A stretch of DNA of 64,000 nucleotides from an uncultured Lachnospiraceae bacterium (GTDB lineage: Bacteria; Bacillota; Clostridia; Lachnospirales; Lachnospiraceae). The stretch spans positions 32,761-96,760 of the forward strand of contig CAMWTP010000009.1 of the NCBI GenBank assembly GCA_947177165.1, in the 5' to 3' direction. The position numbers and the translations under genes are program-made. The first letter of the stretch is position 1; every line of letters starts with the position of its first letter. A model generated the notes under the pieces. The model saw only the letters and a list, made by a program, of their open reading frames with translations, had not been told where the DNA came from and made no database searches. Below are positions 54,738-62,829 of the stretch, one piece after another.

Positions 54738-56741
54738 TTATGTAAGATTTTGTTTTGCAAACTCTTTTAGCTTATCAATGAGTTTTTGAGCATCTTTGGA
54801 TAATGCACCATTTTCATAAGTTTTAATTAGTTGGTTTGGAAAATAGTTCTCATATATATCCATTTTTTTAGACCATGAAGTATCGTAATCCTCTGTGCCA
54901 AGCATACCAACATGTTCCCAGAACATTTTCTTGCCACTTGGGAGATAAATAGTAAAATCTGGATTTATAGTTTTTCCATTTCCATATTCCAATAATTCCT
55001 CGTATTTATATTTAATACCAGATGCATGAAGTAAATCACAAATGATAACCTCGGATTTGCTTCGTACGTTATTACCATCTACGGTTGTATAGATACGATT
55101 CAGTTGATATTTATCCATTCCTAAATAACGTGCAATTTCCTGATGTAAATACTGGGAGTTAGGGTTATCTTCAAGTAATTTTACGAAGTAGTTTAATAAT
55201 TCATGCTTATATTCTTTCTTTTCGGTAATATCATCAAGCATTATTTTCATCTGCTCGTCTGATATGTCAGTTGATGTGACCTCTATTACTAACCATCTTT
55301 CTAAGGGTTTTTTGAGTTTTGCTTTTCCTCTAATAATAGAATCGTACACTATATCAGATAATTCTTCAGCAGTTATGTTATTTGCTTTCATTATACGAAC
55401 AAAGCCTTTGGATCGTGTGCTATCATAGAGTTCTTGTAATTTAGTATCTTGAATATCATATAATTCTGTAAGACCGGAAAAACCTTTACAGATTATTTTA
55501 ATTAGACCAGCTTTCATATAGTATGGCAAACATTCTTGAATGTCTTCATTGTCAAAATAAGCAATCACTCTGTATCCATCACGTTTTCCTATATTCTTGT
55601 AGACTTCCTGTAGCTTTGCCTCTGTTGGAAATGACCTGTCTATAAAATGTGTTCTCTTTACATCTATATTCTTATTGGAATATAGTAAATAGGCATTAGC
55701 ACCATATCCGTCACGAGCAGCTCGACCAACCTCTTGATAATATTGCTCTGCTGATTCTGGTATCATAAAATGAATCACATTTCTTATATCTTTTATATCA
55801 ATTCCCATACCAAATGCGTTGGTTGCAAACACAAGGTTGATGTTCCCATTACGGTATTGCTCTATAATATCCATTCGTTCATTTGAGGACATTTCTCCAT
55901 GAAACCATGCTGCCTTATAACCTTTAGAAATTGCCTCCTCACATAAGCCCTCTACAGCACGTTCCCCTTTTTTTCGATACACATATACCAATGTTTTTTC
56001 GTGACGATGGTTTTTAATTATTTCCCAAAATTTATCTTCTTTTTCATCTTCTTTGTTGAATTTAAGAGTATGGAGTTGAATTTCGTTTCGCATTAAAACA
56101 GTCTGTTTGAGGATATTGTACTTTGAAATATGAAATTCTTCGCAAATATCTTTCAATTCTTTTGGATTAAGAGTAGCAGTTAGGGCTAAAATTCTGCACC
56201 ACTTGTCTGCACCGAAAATTCTATCCAGAAAATTTGGTATGCGTTTGTAAAATGGTCTAAAGCTCATGCCCCACTGACTGACACAGTGAACCTCGTCAAT
56301 TACTAAGAGTTTTATATCCTCTTTTCTTTGTTTTAGAGAGTATTCAAAAAAGCCATCTGTAGCAAATTTTTCGGGACTGGCAAAGATAAATTTGGGCGTA
56401 CTTTTCTTATTGGCAAAACCGGATAATACAGTCATTTGTTTCTTGACATTTATACCACCATGAATAACCAGTGTTTCATACCCCTGATCATTTAGCTTTT
56501 CAGCCTGTTCAGCAATCAATGCAGTCAATGGGGAAACAACCATTGTTATTCCTCCAACCTCCATAGCAGACATCCAGTAAATTATGGATTTACCACCGCC
56601 AGTAGGCATAATACATAAAGTATTATCTTTTACTACAAGGTTGTTTATAACATCCTTTTGAAATTCTTTCAGTTGAAAATCAAAAGAAGGAAAGTATTTT
56701 TCAAAATCTTTATCCAAATTAAGCAAATCCCATACCTCCAT
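54738..56741 (-). CDS. RecQ-like DNA helicase with apparent C-terminal PD-(D/E)XK nuclease domain
   Basis: 667 residues. Helicase motifs: Walker A MPTGGGKS (45-52), DEVHCVSQWG near 150, and motif VI QEVGRAARDG. The usual RecQ zinc-binding Cys cluster and HRDC domain are absent. After a helical stretch (about 400-560) the end reads SKSEVIICDLLHASGI, NPDFTIYLPSG and FWEHVGML, an E...D...ExH pattern like PD-(D/E)XK folds. The start overlaps the upstream unknown gene by 23 bases. AT-rich cargo of the element. It is probably a defence or DNA-processing enzyme rather than housekeeping RecQ. Confidence 0.85.
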   Translation of the reverse strand: MEVWDLLNLDKDFEKYFPSFDFQLKEFQKDVINNLVVKDNTLCIMPTGGGKSIIYWMSAMEVGGITMVVSPLTALIAEQAEKLNDQGYETLVIHGGINVKKQMTVLSGFANKKSTPKFIFASPEKFATDGFFEYSLKQRKEDIKLLVIDEVHCVSQWGMSFRPFYKRIPNFLDRIFGADKWCRILALTATLNPKELKDICEEFHISKYNILKQTVLMRNEIQLHTLKFNKEDEKEDKFWEIIKNHRHEKTLVYVYRKKGERAVEGLCEEAISKGYKAAWFHGEMSSNERMDIIEQYRNGNINLVFATNAFGMGIDIKDIRNVIHFMIPESAEQYYQEVGRAARDGYGANAYLLYSNKNIDVKRTHFIDRSFPTEAKLQEVYKNIGKRDGYRVIAYFDNEDIQECLPYYMKAGLIKIICKGFSGLTELYDIQDTKLQELYDSTRSKGFVRIMKANNITAEELSDIVYDSIIRGKAKLKKPLERWLVIEVTSTDISDEQMKIMLDDITEKKEYKHELLNYFVKLLEDNPNSQYLHQEIARYLGMDKYQLNRIYTTVDGNNVRSKSEVIICDLLHASGIKYKYEELLEYGNGKTINPDFTIYLPSGKKMFWEHVGMLGTEDYDTSWSKKMDIYENYFPNQLIKTYENGALSKDAQKLIDKLKEFAKQNLT

Positions 56742-57705
56742 CTCTTATCTGCGATTTCATAACAGAAATATCAGCATCATGTTCAAGGGCAACATATTCA
56801 AGGAAAGCATCTACTATGATATAGCGATAATCCGGATCTATGTAAGCATTGAGTTCGGTAGCTTTATCACGAAGAAGTTTGTAGATTTCAAAAGCATAAT
56901 ATACAAATAATGTGTACGGATAAAAGTAATTCTGTTGGACTACTCCCTTATCTACATCTATCATTAAAAACTCAGAGTCCATAGTACAGTTATATTTCGA
57001 TTTGCCTGACAAATACCACAATGCCCATAATGCACTTCTGCTACGATTTGGGAAAAGTCCTGGGTATACTTTATACAACATATGCGTTTTTATACCACCG
57101 CCGATTACTCCATAGGCTGTGTAATCATCGGTATCCATTAGATTCATATTTAAATCTTCATAGGTTTCGTGGTTCTCATATTCTTCTTCATCATAATTTT
57201 CGGCATATTCATCAGCAAACTCACATAGATTTGTGACCACCTCCAAGAGCCAATCAGCATCGGCATGGCTGAAATTTCCTCTGTATTTATCAAGTTCTTT
57301 TGCTTTTCTGTTTGCAAGAGTTTTTCGGATAATGGGGCATTCATTTCTAAGGATTTTAGACTTAAAATGATCGGCATCATCAACTAAATCTTCCAATAGT
57401 TCTATATCCATTATCTTTAAATAATCCTCTTGATCCTTTTCGTATTTAACTAAGGATTCTTTTATTATCGACTTATAATTAATGGAGAGCTTTTTGCTGG
57501 ATATAGGTTTGGTACATCTCTCGTCTATACCAAATTTCTTTTGAAGTTTTGTAAAATCTTCTTCTGTTAATCCATTTCCGGCATTTGTTTCGAGGAAACG
57601 TTGAAAATATCCCTCAAAATTCTTCTTGATTTCTCCTAAAACTTTTTTGATATGTTCATAATCGTAACAAGGTTCTTCTACATCAATGCCTGCACCCACA
57701 TACAT
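56719..57705 (-). CDS. Unknown protein, partner of the RecQ-like helicase
   Basis: About 328 residues, acidic, no signal peptide or clear membrane segment. An N-terminal helical part (DYEHIKKVLGEIKKNFEGYFQRFLE) is followed by an acidic stretch (ENYDEEEYENHETYEDLN) and a conserved-looking core (GVIGGGIKTHMLYKVYPGLF, RSRSALWALWYLSGK). I recognise no catalytic motif. The ATG after GGAGG is used. The stop lies 23 bases inside the helicase gene, so the two are translated together and are likely one complex. Confidence 0.75.
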   Translation of the reverse strand: MYVGAGIDVEEPCYDYEHIKKVLGEIKKNFEGYFQRFLETNAGNGLTEEDFTKLQKKFGIDERCTKPISSKKLSINYKSIIKESLVKYEKDQEDYLKIMDIELLEDLVDDADHFKSKILRNECPIIRKTLANRKAKELDKYRGNFSHADADWLLEVVTNLCEFADEYAENYDEEEYENHETYEDLNMNLMDTDDYTAYGVIGGGIKTHMLYKVYPGLFPNRSRSALWALWYLSGKSKYNCTMDSEFLMIDVDKGVVQQNYFYPYTLFVYYAFEIYKLLRDKATELNAYIDPDYRYIIVDAFLEYVALEHDADISVMKSQIRDGGMGFA

Positions 57706-57739
57706 GGTTTGTACCTCCAATTCTTTTGTTGCTATATTG

Positions 57740-57990
57740 TTTTGTCATGGCGTGAATCTACTTCGTAAATCAATATGTAAGTTATAAAACATACATGTTG
57801 ATTATTCCACGCCAAGAGACCCAGATTCCACTGTGGATAGGCTCCACCAGATTTCCTAGTGGTGCCATCAGTTCGCAGAACAGATCCACCCTTACTTTTG
57901 CTTAATTACCCCCCCCCACTCAAATGGGGATTTTGTGTCAATGATGCGCGGCAGCGCAGGCGATAGTCCTTGTCATTGACACAGAAGCTC
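57740..57990. ncRNA. Highly structured non-coding stretch upstream of the helicase pair
   Basis: No ORF, but several inverted repeats: TGGCGTG/CACGCCA with ATCAATATGT/ACATGTTGAT inside (about 57746-57813), GGCTCCACC/GGTGGTGCC-type pairs near 57850-57875, a C9 tract facing GGGG, and TGTGTCAATGA/TCATTGACACA (57934-57983). It could be a leader, a guide-like RNA or an element end. Strand unknown. Confidence 0.35.
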
Positions 57991-58176
57991 CACTTTGAGC
58001 ATTCTGGGGCATGGCAAAAGGCAAGGGGATCCTACCAGTGTGCAAGTGGATCTCAAACAAATATTGGTAGACTCAGATACATGGAATATTTACATATTGT
58101 AATTATAAAGTTTCTATGTTGTAAAAGCAATACAAAATACCGTAAATATTATACAGAACTATTCAAGTGTTTCCCT

Positions 58177-58817
58177 TAAAAATCATCAATAACACGGATG
58201 AGGTTCTGTTTTGCATACCAGCTGTCGCAGAGAATGATGACATTCTTCTTGCTGTAGAGTGCAGGCATCACCTGTCTGAGCATGAAAACGGCAAGGTCAA
58301 GCTTCGTGGCGTCTTTTTTCCACATGTGATATCCCAGGGGGACGGCAGTGTAAGAGCTCTTCTACCCTTTCCAGCTGTGGACGCAGAGCATGAGGCTGGC
58401 AAAGTAGTGGTCGTTAAGGTAATTGGAGCCGTTGTGTGCGGCATGATCGAACAGTTTTGAAACATCTTCAAACTTTGTACCGAATTTTTTGTCCATGGTA
58501 TCGTCAGCACAGAGGAACACCGGCTGAGTGTCAAGTCTCTGTGGGACAATCTTCAGAGCCAGAGCCGCAGTTACTCCCATAAATCACGTGTAATCAGCCT
58601 TTGCATAGGAGCAGGTATAATAGAAAGCCTTGAGCGACTTTTCTGTAATCTTCGATAGGAAATGCCTGAAGAGGAAGCGGATTGAATCAGCGGCTTCCAG
58701 TGCTAGCATGGAAAACACCAAAAGGAAAAGAGCTTTTGCCGTTGGAGCTGAGAACGCGGAAAAATATATGTAAAGTTTGTCAATCACGGTATTTCTGTTG
58801 TATAATAAATTTGACGT
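58177..58817 (-). pseudogene. Decayed IS transposase (DDE type, IS4/IS701-like)
   Basis: Pieces in order on the minus strand: VIDKLYIYFSAFSAPTAKALFLLVFSMLALEAADSIRF, a stop, then VFLCADDTMDKKFGTKFEDVSKLFDHAAHNG-type sequence (probable first catalytic Asp in CADD), then, after frameshifts, KKNVIILCDSWYAKQNLIRVI. The original start codon appears as ACG, whereas the IS end copy at 62.3 kb keeps ATGTCAAATTTATTA. The C-terminal part is missing. Confidence 0.75.
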
Positions 58818-58916
58818 ACAGGGTCGCACTCCTTCGTGTATTATTTGAACGCAAACTTATTATACAATGGGGAGAGCTTTGTGCGTCAATTTATTTGAAA
58901 AACTTGTAAATTGGTG
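58801..58916 (-). repeat. IS end, inverted copy 1
   Basis: This 116-base stretch is the reverse complement, with few differences, of 62206-62322. It contains TGACGCACAAAGCT and GCGTTCAAATAATACACGAAGGAGTG in the minus orientation, the latter including the transposase ribosome site. Between here and 59076 there is no gene, only a CCCCAT/ATGGGG hairpin near 59030. Confidence 0.85.
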
Positions 58917-59075
58917 TGCTTTGATTATCCATTATGGATACCTCCTTTGATTTTGATGTGGCTACAAACCCACACCATTATTTTTTAGTGCTTCAAGCAA
59001 CGCTACGGCTCATTTTATTCTCCCCATCTCAGATGGGGGATTAGAATACGTTGTCATTAAAATTTTAGAAAAAGA

Positions 59076-59104
59076 TTGACACGTATTGAAATACGTGTTA
59101 TACT
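59076..59104 (+). promoter_or_regulatory. hicAB promoter with perfect palindromic operator
   Basis: TTGACA and TATACT are spaced by exactly 17 bases. ACACGTATT-GA-AATACGTGT (59079-59098), a perfect 9-bp inverted repeat, fills the spacer, the expected place for autorepression by the HicB antitoxin. Confidence 0.8.
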
Positions 59105-59182
59105 GAAATGGTAGCAAGAGGCCAGTAGACAATGTTGAGTATGCAAAGACATTTGCCAATACTGACTTAGGAGGTTCCTTGA

Positions 59183-59377
59183 ATGAAAGGTGCTGTTGCT
59201 ACAAGACATGTCCTAAAAATCTTAGGACAAAATGGCTGGAGAAGAATAAGGGTGAATGGTAGTCATGCTATTTATTCTAAAGATGGAATTTCAGTTCCTA
59301 TCAAGGTAACAAAAAAAGAAATCCCCATTGGTACATTATCCAGCATAATGAAAATAACCGGGCTTAGTTTTGACTAA
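59183..59377 (+). CDS. hicA: HicA-type mRNA interferase toxin
   Basis: 64 residues. ILGQNGWRRIRVNGSHAIYSKDG carries the catalytic His (H28) in the GSH motif, and IPIGTLSSIMKITGLS is the usual end. HicA cleaves mRNA under stress. GGAGG precedes the ATG. The antitoxin gene follows after 30 bases. Confidence 0.92.
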   Translation: MKGAVATRHVLKILGQNGWRRIRVNGSHAIYSKDGISVPIKVTKKEIPIGTLSSIMKITGLSFD

Positions 59378-59407
59378 GCTCGGTTATTTAAAAGAAAGGA
59401 TATAGAA

Positions 59408-59803
59408 ATGGAAAAATATATTTATCCAGCAGTGTTTTCTTATGAGGAAGTAATATATATTCGTTTTCCTGATTTTCCAGAATGTGTATCAGATGCAGAA
59501 TGTGAAACAGAAGCATATTCAAATGCAAAAGAGATATTGGAGTTATGGTTATATGATATGGAATGTAGGGGAATTAGTTTTCCAAGGAAAAGTGTGTTAA
59601 AAGATATTCCTCTATCTGATAATGAGATATTGGTTTTAATTGAGGTTTCCATGCCAGTAGTTAGAGATAAGGTAAAAAATATCTATGTTAAAAAAACTTT
59701 AACTATACCCAAATGGCTGGATGAATTAGGAAAGGCAGAAAATGTTAATTTTTCGCTTTTGTTACAAAATGCGTTAAAAGAATATTTAGGAGAAAATAAA
59801 TGA
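59408..59803 (+). CDS. hicB: HicB-type antitoxin
   Basis: 131 residues. The N-terminal RNase-H-like HicB fold is IYPAVFSYEEVIYIRFPDFPECVSDAE, and the C-terminal DNA-binding part is KTLTIPKWLDELGKAENVNFSLLLQNALKEYL (ribbon-helix-helix type). It neutralises HicA and should bind the promoter palindrome. Its stop overlaps the next gene as ATGA. Confidence 0.9.
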   Translation: MEKYIYPAVFSYEEVIYIRFPDFPECVSDAECETEAYSNAKEILELWLYDMECRGISFPRKSVLKDIPLSDNEILVLIEVSMPVVRDKVKNIYVKKTLTIPKWLDELGKAENVNFSLLLQNALKEYLGENK

Positions 59804-61179
59804 ATGTAAATGCATATATAAAATGCAATGTATGTGGATGTGTTACTAGGGTAAAAGTGCAGGCCGGATGGTTGAGAGAGCATCCTATTGCGATATATTG
59901 TGGAGAGTGCAATATTTTGATTGAGGGCACAGTGTTTCAAGATCCTGATGAAGGACAGATTGGATTACAGTTTAAAAATGCTACTAGAGTATCATATGGC
60001 GAAGAGGCTGACTATTTTGTAGAGTCATCGGGTGAGTTTATAACTTTCAAAATGGTTTCTGAAGATGATCCAAGAGCAATGCTGTCATCTGTTATGACGC
60101 CGTTTATCCGAAATGCACATGATGATAAAAATGAGATTTACAGACATAATTTTATGGCATTGCTTAAAATGAAAGAGGATGAATGGAGAACTATTCGGAG
60201 GGTATTTGAATTATGGAGTAATCATAGTAGTGAACTGTATTTAAAGCAAGAATTGAAAAGAAACTTAATAAAACTGCAAGAAGGTGACCTCCTTTGGCAA
60301 GAGAAGGGATTGCATACTTTGTTTAATAGGGTTGGAAAATTCATGAAATATGACGAGGGAAAATTAGATGAAATTATTACAAGTATGAAGAAACTGCCAT
60401 ATAAGGAAGTGAAAGAGTTATTGAAATTTTTAAATTCAAAAGAATATCTGGTTAATTGTAAAAGAAGAATATATGAGATTACTAATCAATATATTGACAA
60501 GTTTCAATATATGATGCCGGCATATAAGGAGTTGCTAAAAGAGGTAGAGGTAGATTATAGTAATTTTGGAATTACAACAACATCATTTGAAATGCTTAAA
60601 GATTTTTACATTAGTTGTTATGAATTATTGGGAGATATGGTTCCGATTCTTAATGGGTTAAATAATATTTTACTACGGAAAAGATATAATGAAAGTACGG
60701 ACGCAAAAATAAAATACGAGGATCTTTTATATAAGCCGAATTCATTAAAAGTGAAAAAATATATTCCAGAGGAAGGATTTTCAAAATTAGTTTCAATAAA
60801 TTTTAATGAAAGGATGAGGAATGCCATTGGGCATTATGACTATAAAATAGAAGGAAAGAGTCAAAAAATTCTGTATACAAGAAATACAAATCATACAGAG
60901 CATGAAGAATATGAGGATGAAATCTATTTATTGGAGTTTACCATAGATTGTTTGAAATTATATCAGTCTGTAGTGTATATGGAAGAAATAATTTATTTAC
61001 TGGAAACGGCAGATTATAGCGGAAGTGGAGAAAAAATATCTTATTTAAAAAAGAAAATATATCCAAATGATCCATGTCCATGTGGGAGTGGAATGAAGTA
61101 CAAAAAATGTTGTGATAAATTGATTGATAAGTATTGCAATTATATAGAGGTAATGGGAGGTATAGACAATGCAATTTGA
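59800..61179 (+). CDS. SEC-C protein with N-terminal zinc finger and HEPN-like Rx4H motif
   Basis: 459 residues. The N-terminus has C9xxC12 and C34xxC37, a probable zinc ribbon. A long helical middle follows. R340-N-A-I-G-H345 matches the Rx4H active site of HEPN ribonucleases in a helical context (NERMRNAIGHYDYK). The end has a SEC-C zinc motif, PNDPCPCGSGMKYKKCC. It is translationally coupled to hicB and overlaps the next gene by 11 bases. HEPN assignment rests on the short motif and predicted helices only. A role as extra toxin or RNA-targeting effector is inference. Confidence 0.8.
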   Translation: MNVNAYIKCNVCGCVTRVKVQAGWLREHPIAIYCGECNILIEGTVFQDPDEGQIGLQFKNATRVSYGEEADYFVESSGEFITFKMVSEDDPRAMLSSVMTPFIRNAHDDKNEIYRHNFMALLKMKEDEWRTIRRVFELWSNHSSELYLKQELKRNLIKLQEGDLLWQEKGLHTLFNRVGKFMKYDEGKLDEIITSMKKLPYKEVKELLKFLNSKEYLVNCKRRIYEITNQYIDKFQYMMPAYKELLKEVEVDYSNFGITTTSFEMLKDFYISCYELLGDMVPILNGLNNILLRKRYNESTDAKIKYEDLLYKPNSLKVKKYIPEEGFSKLVSINFNERMRNAIGHYDYKIEGKSQKILYTRNTNHTEHEEYEDEIYLLEFTIDCLKLYQSVVYMEEIIYLLETADYSGSGEKISYLKKKIYPNDPCPCGSGMKYKKCCDKLIDKYCNYIEVMGGIDNAI

Positions 61180-61480
61180 TTCGGAAGATGTAATGTATAA
61201 AGTTCTTGCTGAAATATTAGATGTTGATTTATGGATTATTCAGTTAATAGAATCATATATAGGAGAGGATACTGGAAGTTCAAAAGAAGAATGGCATTAT
61301 GGATATTATGTTGAAATTCCATCTTATGAAAGTCTTGATAAAACAGTGCAGGAAGAGATAGAAGAACAAATAGATATTGAAACGTTTCCGTTTGGTCAAA
61401 CACTGTATTTTACAGACGGAGAGTTATCAGAAACTAAAGCCGACCCATTAGGATGGCGTACTGATTTCGAAGCTGAATAA
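61169..61480 (+). CDS. Small acidic protein coupled to the SEC-C gene
   Basis: 103 residues, strongly acidic (ESLDKTVQEEIEEQIDIETFPFG). No family recognised. Overlap with the SEC-C gene and the acidity suggest an antidote, inhibitor or nucleic-acid mimic, but that is inference. Confidence 0.68.
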   Translation: MQFDSEDVMYKVLAEILDVDLWIIQLIESYIGEDTGSSKEEWHYGYYVEIPSYESLDKTVQEEIEEQIDIETFPFGQTLYFTDGELSETKADPLGWRTDFEAE

Positions 61481-61545
61481 TATTACCAAAGGAACCCCCT
61501 TCAGAAAGATAATGTTATTGATGAATTATATTCAATATCAAAAAA

Positions 61546-61838
61546 TTGAGAGTATATGATGATGCAATAAACACCAAGGCTTTGCTATTTAGCGCTTTTA
61601 GTATTACGGAGAGTTATGTCCGTTCATTGATTTGGGATAAGATGACTGATTTGGATAGCGAGGTAAAAAATACGAAACTATGCAAGATATTGAAGAAACA
61701 TTTGTACGACAAATTAAGTAGAACTTCTGGGAGAGAAGAATTGTATAAAGAATTTACAAGTAAAACATTAAAAAAATTCCCTTTAGTGATCCATATAGGA
61801 ATTCGTTGGCACATGATATCGGACAAGCACAAGTATAG
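61546..61838 (+). pseudogene. HEPN-like gene broken by frameshifts
   Basis: The frame RVYDDAINTKALLFSAFSITESYVRSLIWDKM runs to an A7 tract (61770-61776). After a -1 shift there, the sequence continues PFSDPYRNSLAHDIGQAQV, with RNSLAH as the Rx4H HEPN signature, then stops. Upstream, another frame (NVIDELYSISK) joins across an A6 tract. Two shifts at A tracts favour decay, though the A-AAA-AAA heptamer is also a classical slippery site. Confidence 0.62.
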
Positions 61839-62205
61839 TAAAAGATAAAAATGATAAAGAGTGCAGGCACAATATAGATGCAATTATAAATAACTTAATA
61901 GTTTATGTCCAAAGTGTGGATAATTAAACAGACATTTGAAATATAGCATATATTTTCATTCATCTGTATAACTTTCCTAAATGTGAATGTTGAGAAATGG
62001 AATGTTAAATTTAAATTGAGCGTGAAGGAATGCAAAGACTTTTTAAATGGCAATTACGAGTCAAGCGCATAGTGACTGAAACCAAGATAAACTTATAAAC
62101 TTGTTTAGCAATGCCCATCAGGCGTTATTAAAAAGATTTGCTCTATTTTATGGGAGATTTCCCACTGGTGTAGCGTTTCTTTTATAGGTAATGTAATAAT
62201 AATTT

Positions 62206-62322
62206 CACCAGTTTACAAGTTTATCAAATAAAATGACGCACAAAGCTATCCCTGTTGTATAATAAGTTTGCGTTCAAATAATACACGAAGGAGTGTGACC
62301 CTGTATGTCAAATTTATTATAA
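62206..62322 (+). repeat. IS end, inverted copy 2
   Basis: The 117-base stretch is the inverse of 58801-58916. It ends with ATGTCAAATTTATTATAA, the transposase start followed by a stop, so only the IS 5' end remains. From 61839 to here I see no gene. Confidence 0.85.
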
Positions 62323-62389
62323 ATAAAGCATTTCATTCAGTTCTTCCTGTCCTGTTCATTTCATGTTATAATTTATTACAGGTTTTTCT

Positions 62390-62409
62390 TTCCCTTATTT
62401 TTGCCCTTA
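62390..62409 (+). repeat. Candidate right attachment site
   Basis: TTCCCTTATTTTTGCCCTTA differs at one base from 50325-50344, in the same orientation. It could instead be the left site of the decayed neighbouring element. Confidence 0.45.
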
Positions 62410-62605
62410 TAAGGGTTCGTAATACGAGAGAAAAGGATATAACACATGGGAAAGTCTAAGGGCAAACACACACGCTATAAATTTAGCATTTTCAAGGGAT
62501 TATGAACTTTTTGGAGATAAGATATAACAGTTATTAAATGTTATAAATTAGGTCTTATCAGAATTCCAGATTGTAAGCTTAGTGATTTGCACAATGCCAG
62601 CCTCC

Positions 62606-62717
62606 CCTGCCGCTGTCCGGCAGGCTGTCTCTACGGTAGCTGTTTCGGGATTTTTGGAATAGAGCTTCACGATGTCGTCAATGTCATTAAACATATTTAC
62701 GGTGTGGGTGATTCGCC
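62606..62717 (-). pseudogene. Fused remnants of an integrase and XRE gene
   Basis: 62606-62638 matches the intact integrase gene around 50597-50630 (CGCTGTCCGGCAGGCTGT identical), and 62647-62717 matches the XRE gene around 51862-51932 (ATTTACGGTGTGGGT identical). They are about 1.2 kb apart in the intact element but adjacent here, so a related second element was deleted internally. Confidence 0.8.
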
Positions 62718-62829
62718 GTCCGGGCAAAAATCTTTATTCGCAACTGTGGGGTGCCAAAAAGAACTTTAATGTTGGTGGTAAACAGTATTGTTATTATGTA
62801 TAATACAATCAGAAGGAGGAGGCGTGACA

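Larger units (their letters stand above)
50325..62409. mobile_element. Integrative mobilizable element with two cargo modules
   Basis: The unit carries integrase, XRE repressor, excisionase, a MobV-type relaxase, a RecQ-like/unknown gene pair, a decayed IS and a HicAB-SEC-C module. It lacks a type IV secretion system, so it would be mobilised by another element. Proposed ends are 20-base direct repeats at 50325 and 62390 with 19 identities. The right boundary is uncertain because that repeat could belong to a second decayed element. Confidence 0.65.

Noticed and set aside
58167-58460. 97-residue plus-strand ORF
   Set aside because: It is antisense to the transposase remnant.
58268-58549. 93-residue minus-strand ORF in the IS remnant
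   Set aside because: It is out of frame with the recognisable transposase pieces; its Thr/Leu/Pro-rich sequence is a frame shadow.
61770-61776. Programmed -1 frameshift in the HEPN-like gene
   Set aside because: A second frame break at another A tract upstream and the very short downstream frame favour a decayed gene; kept only as an alternative.
62772-62804. Promoter before the last XRE gene
   Set aside because: TATAAT at 62799 is good, but the nearest -35-like hexamer is 21 bases away, so it was not listed.
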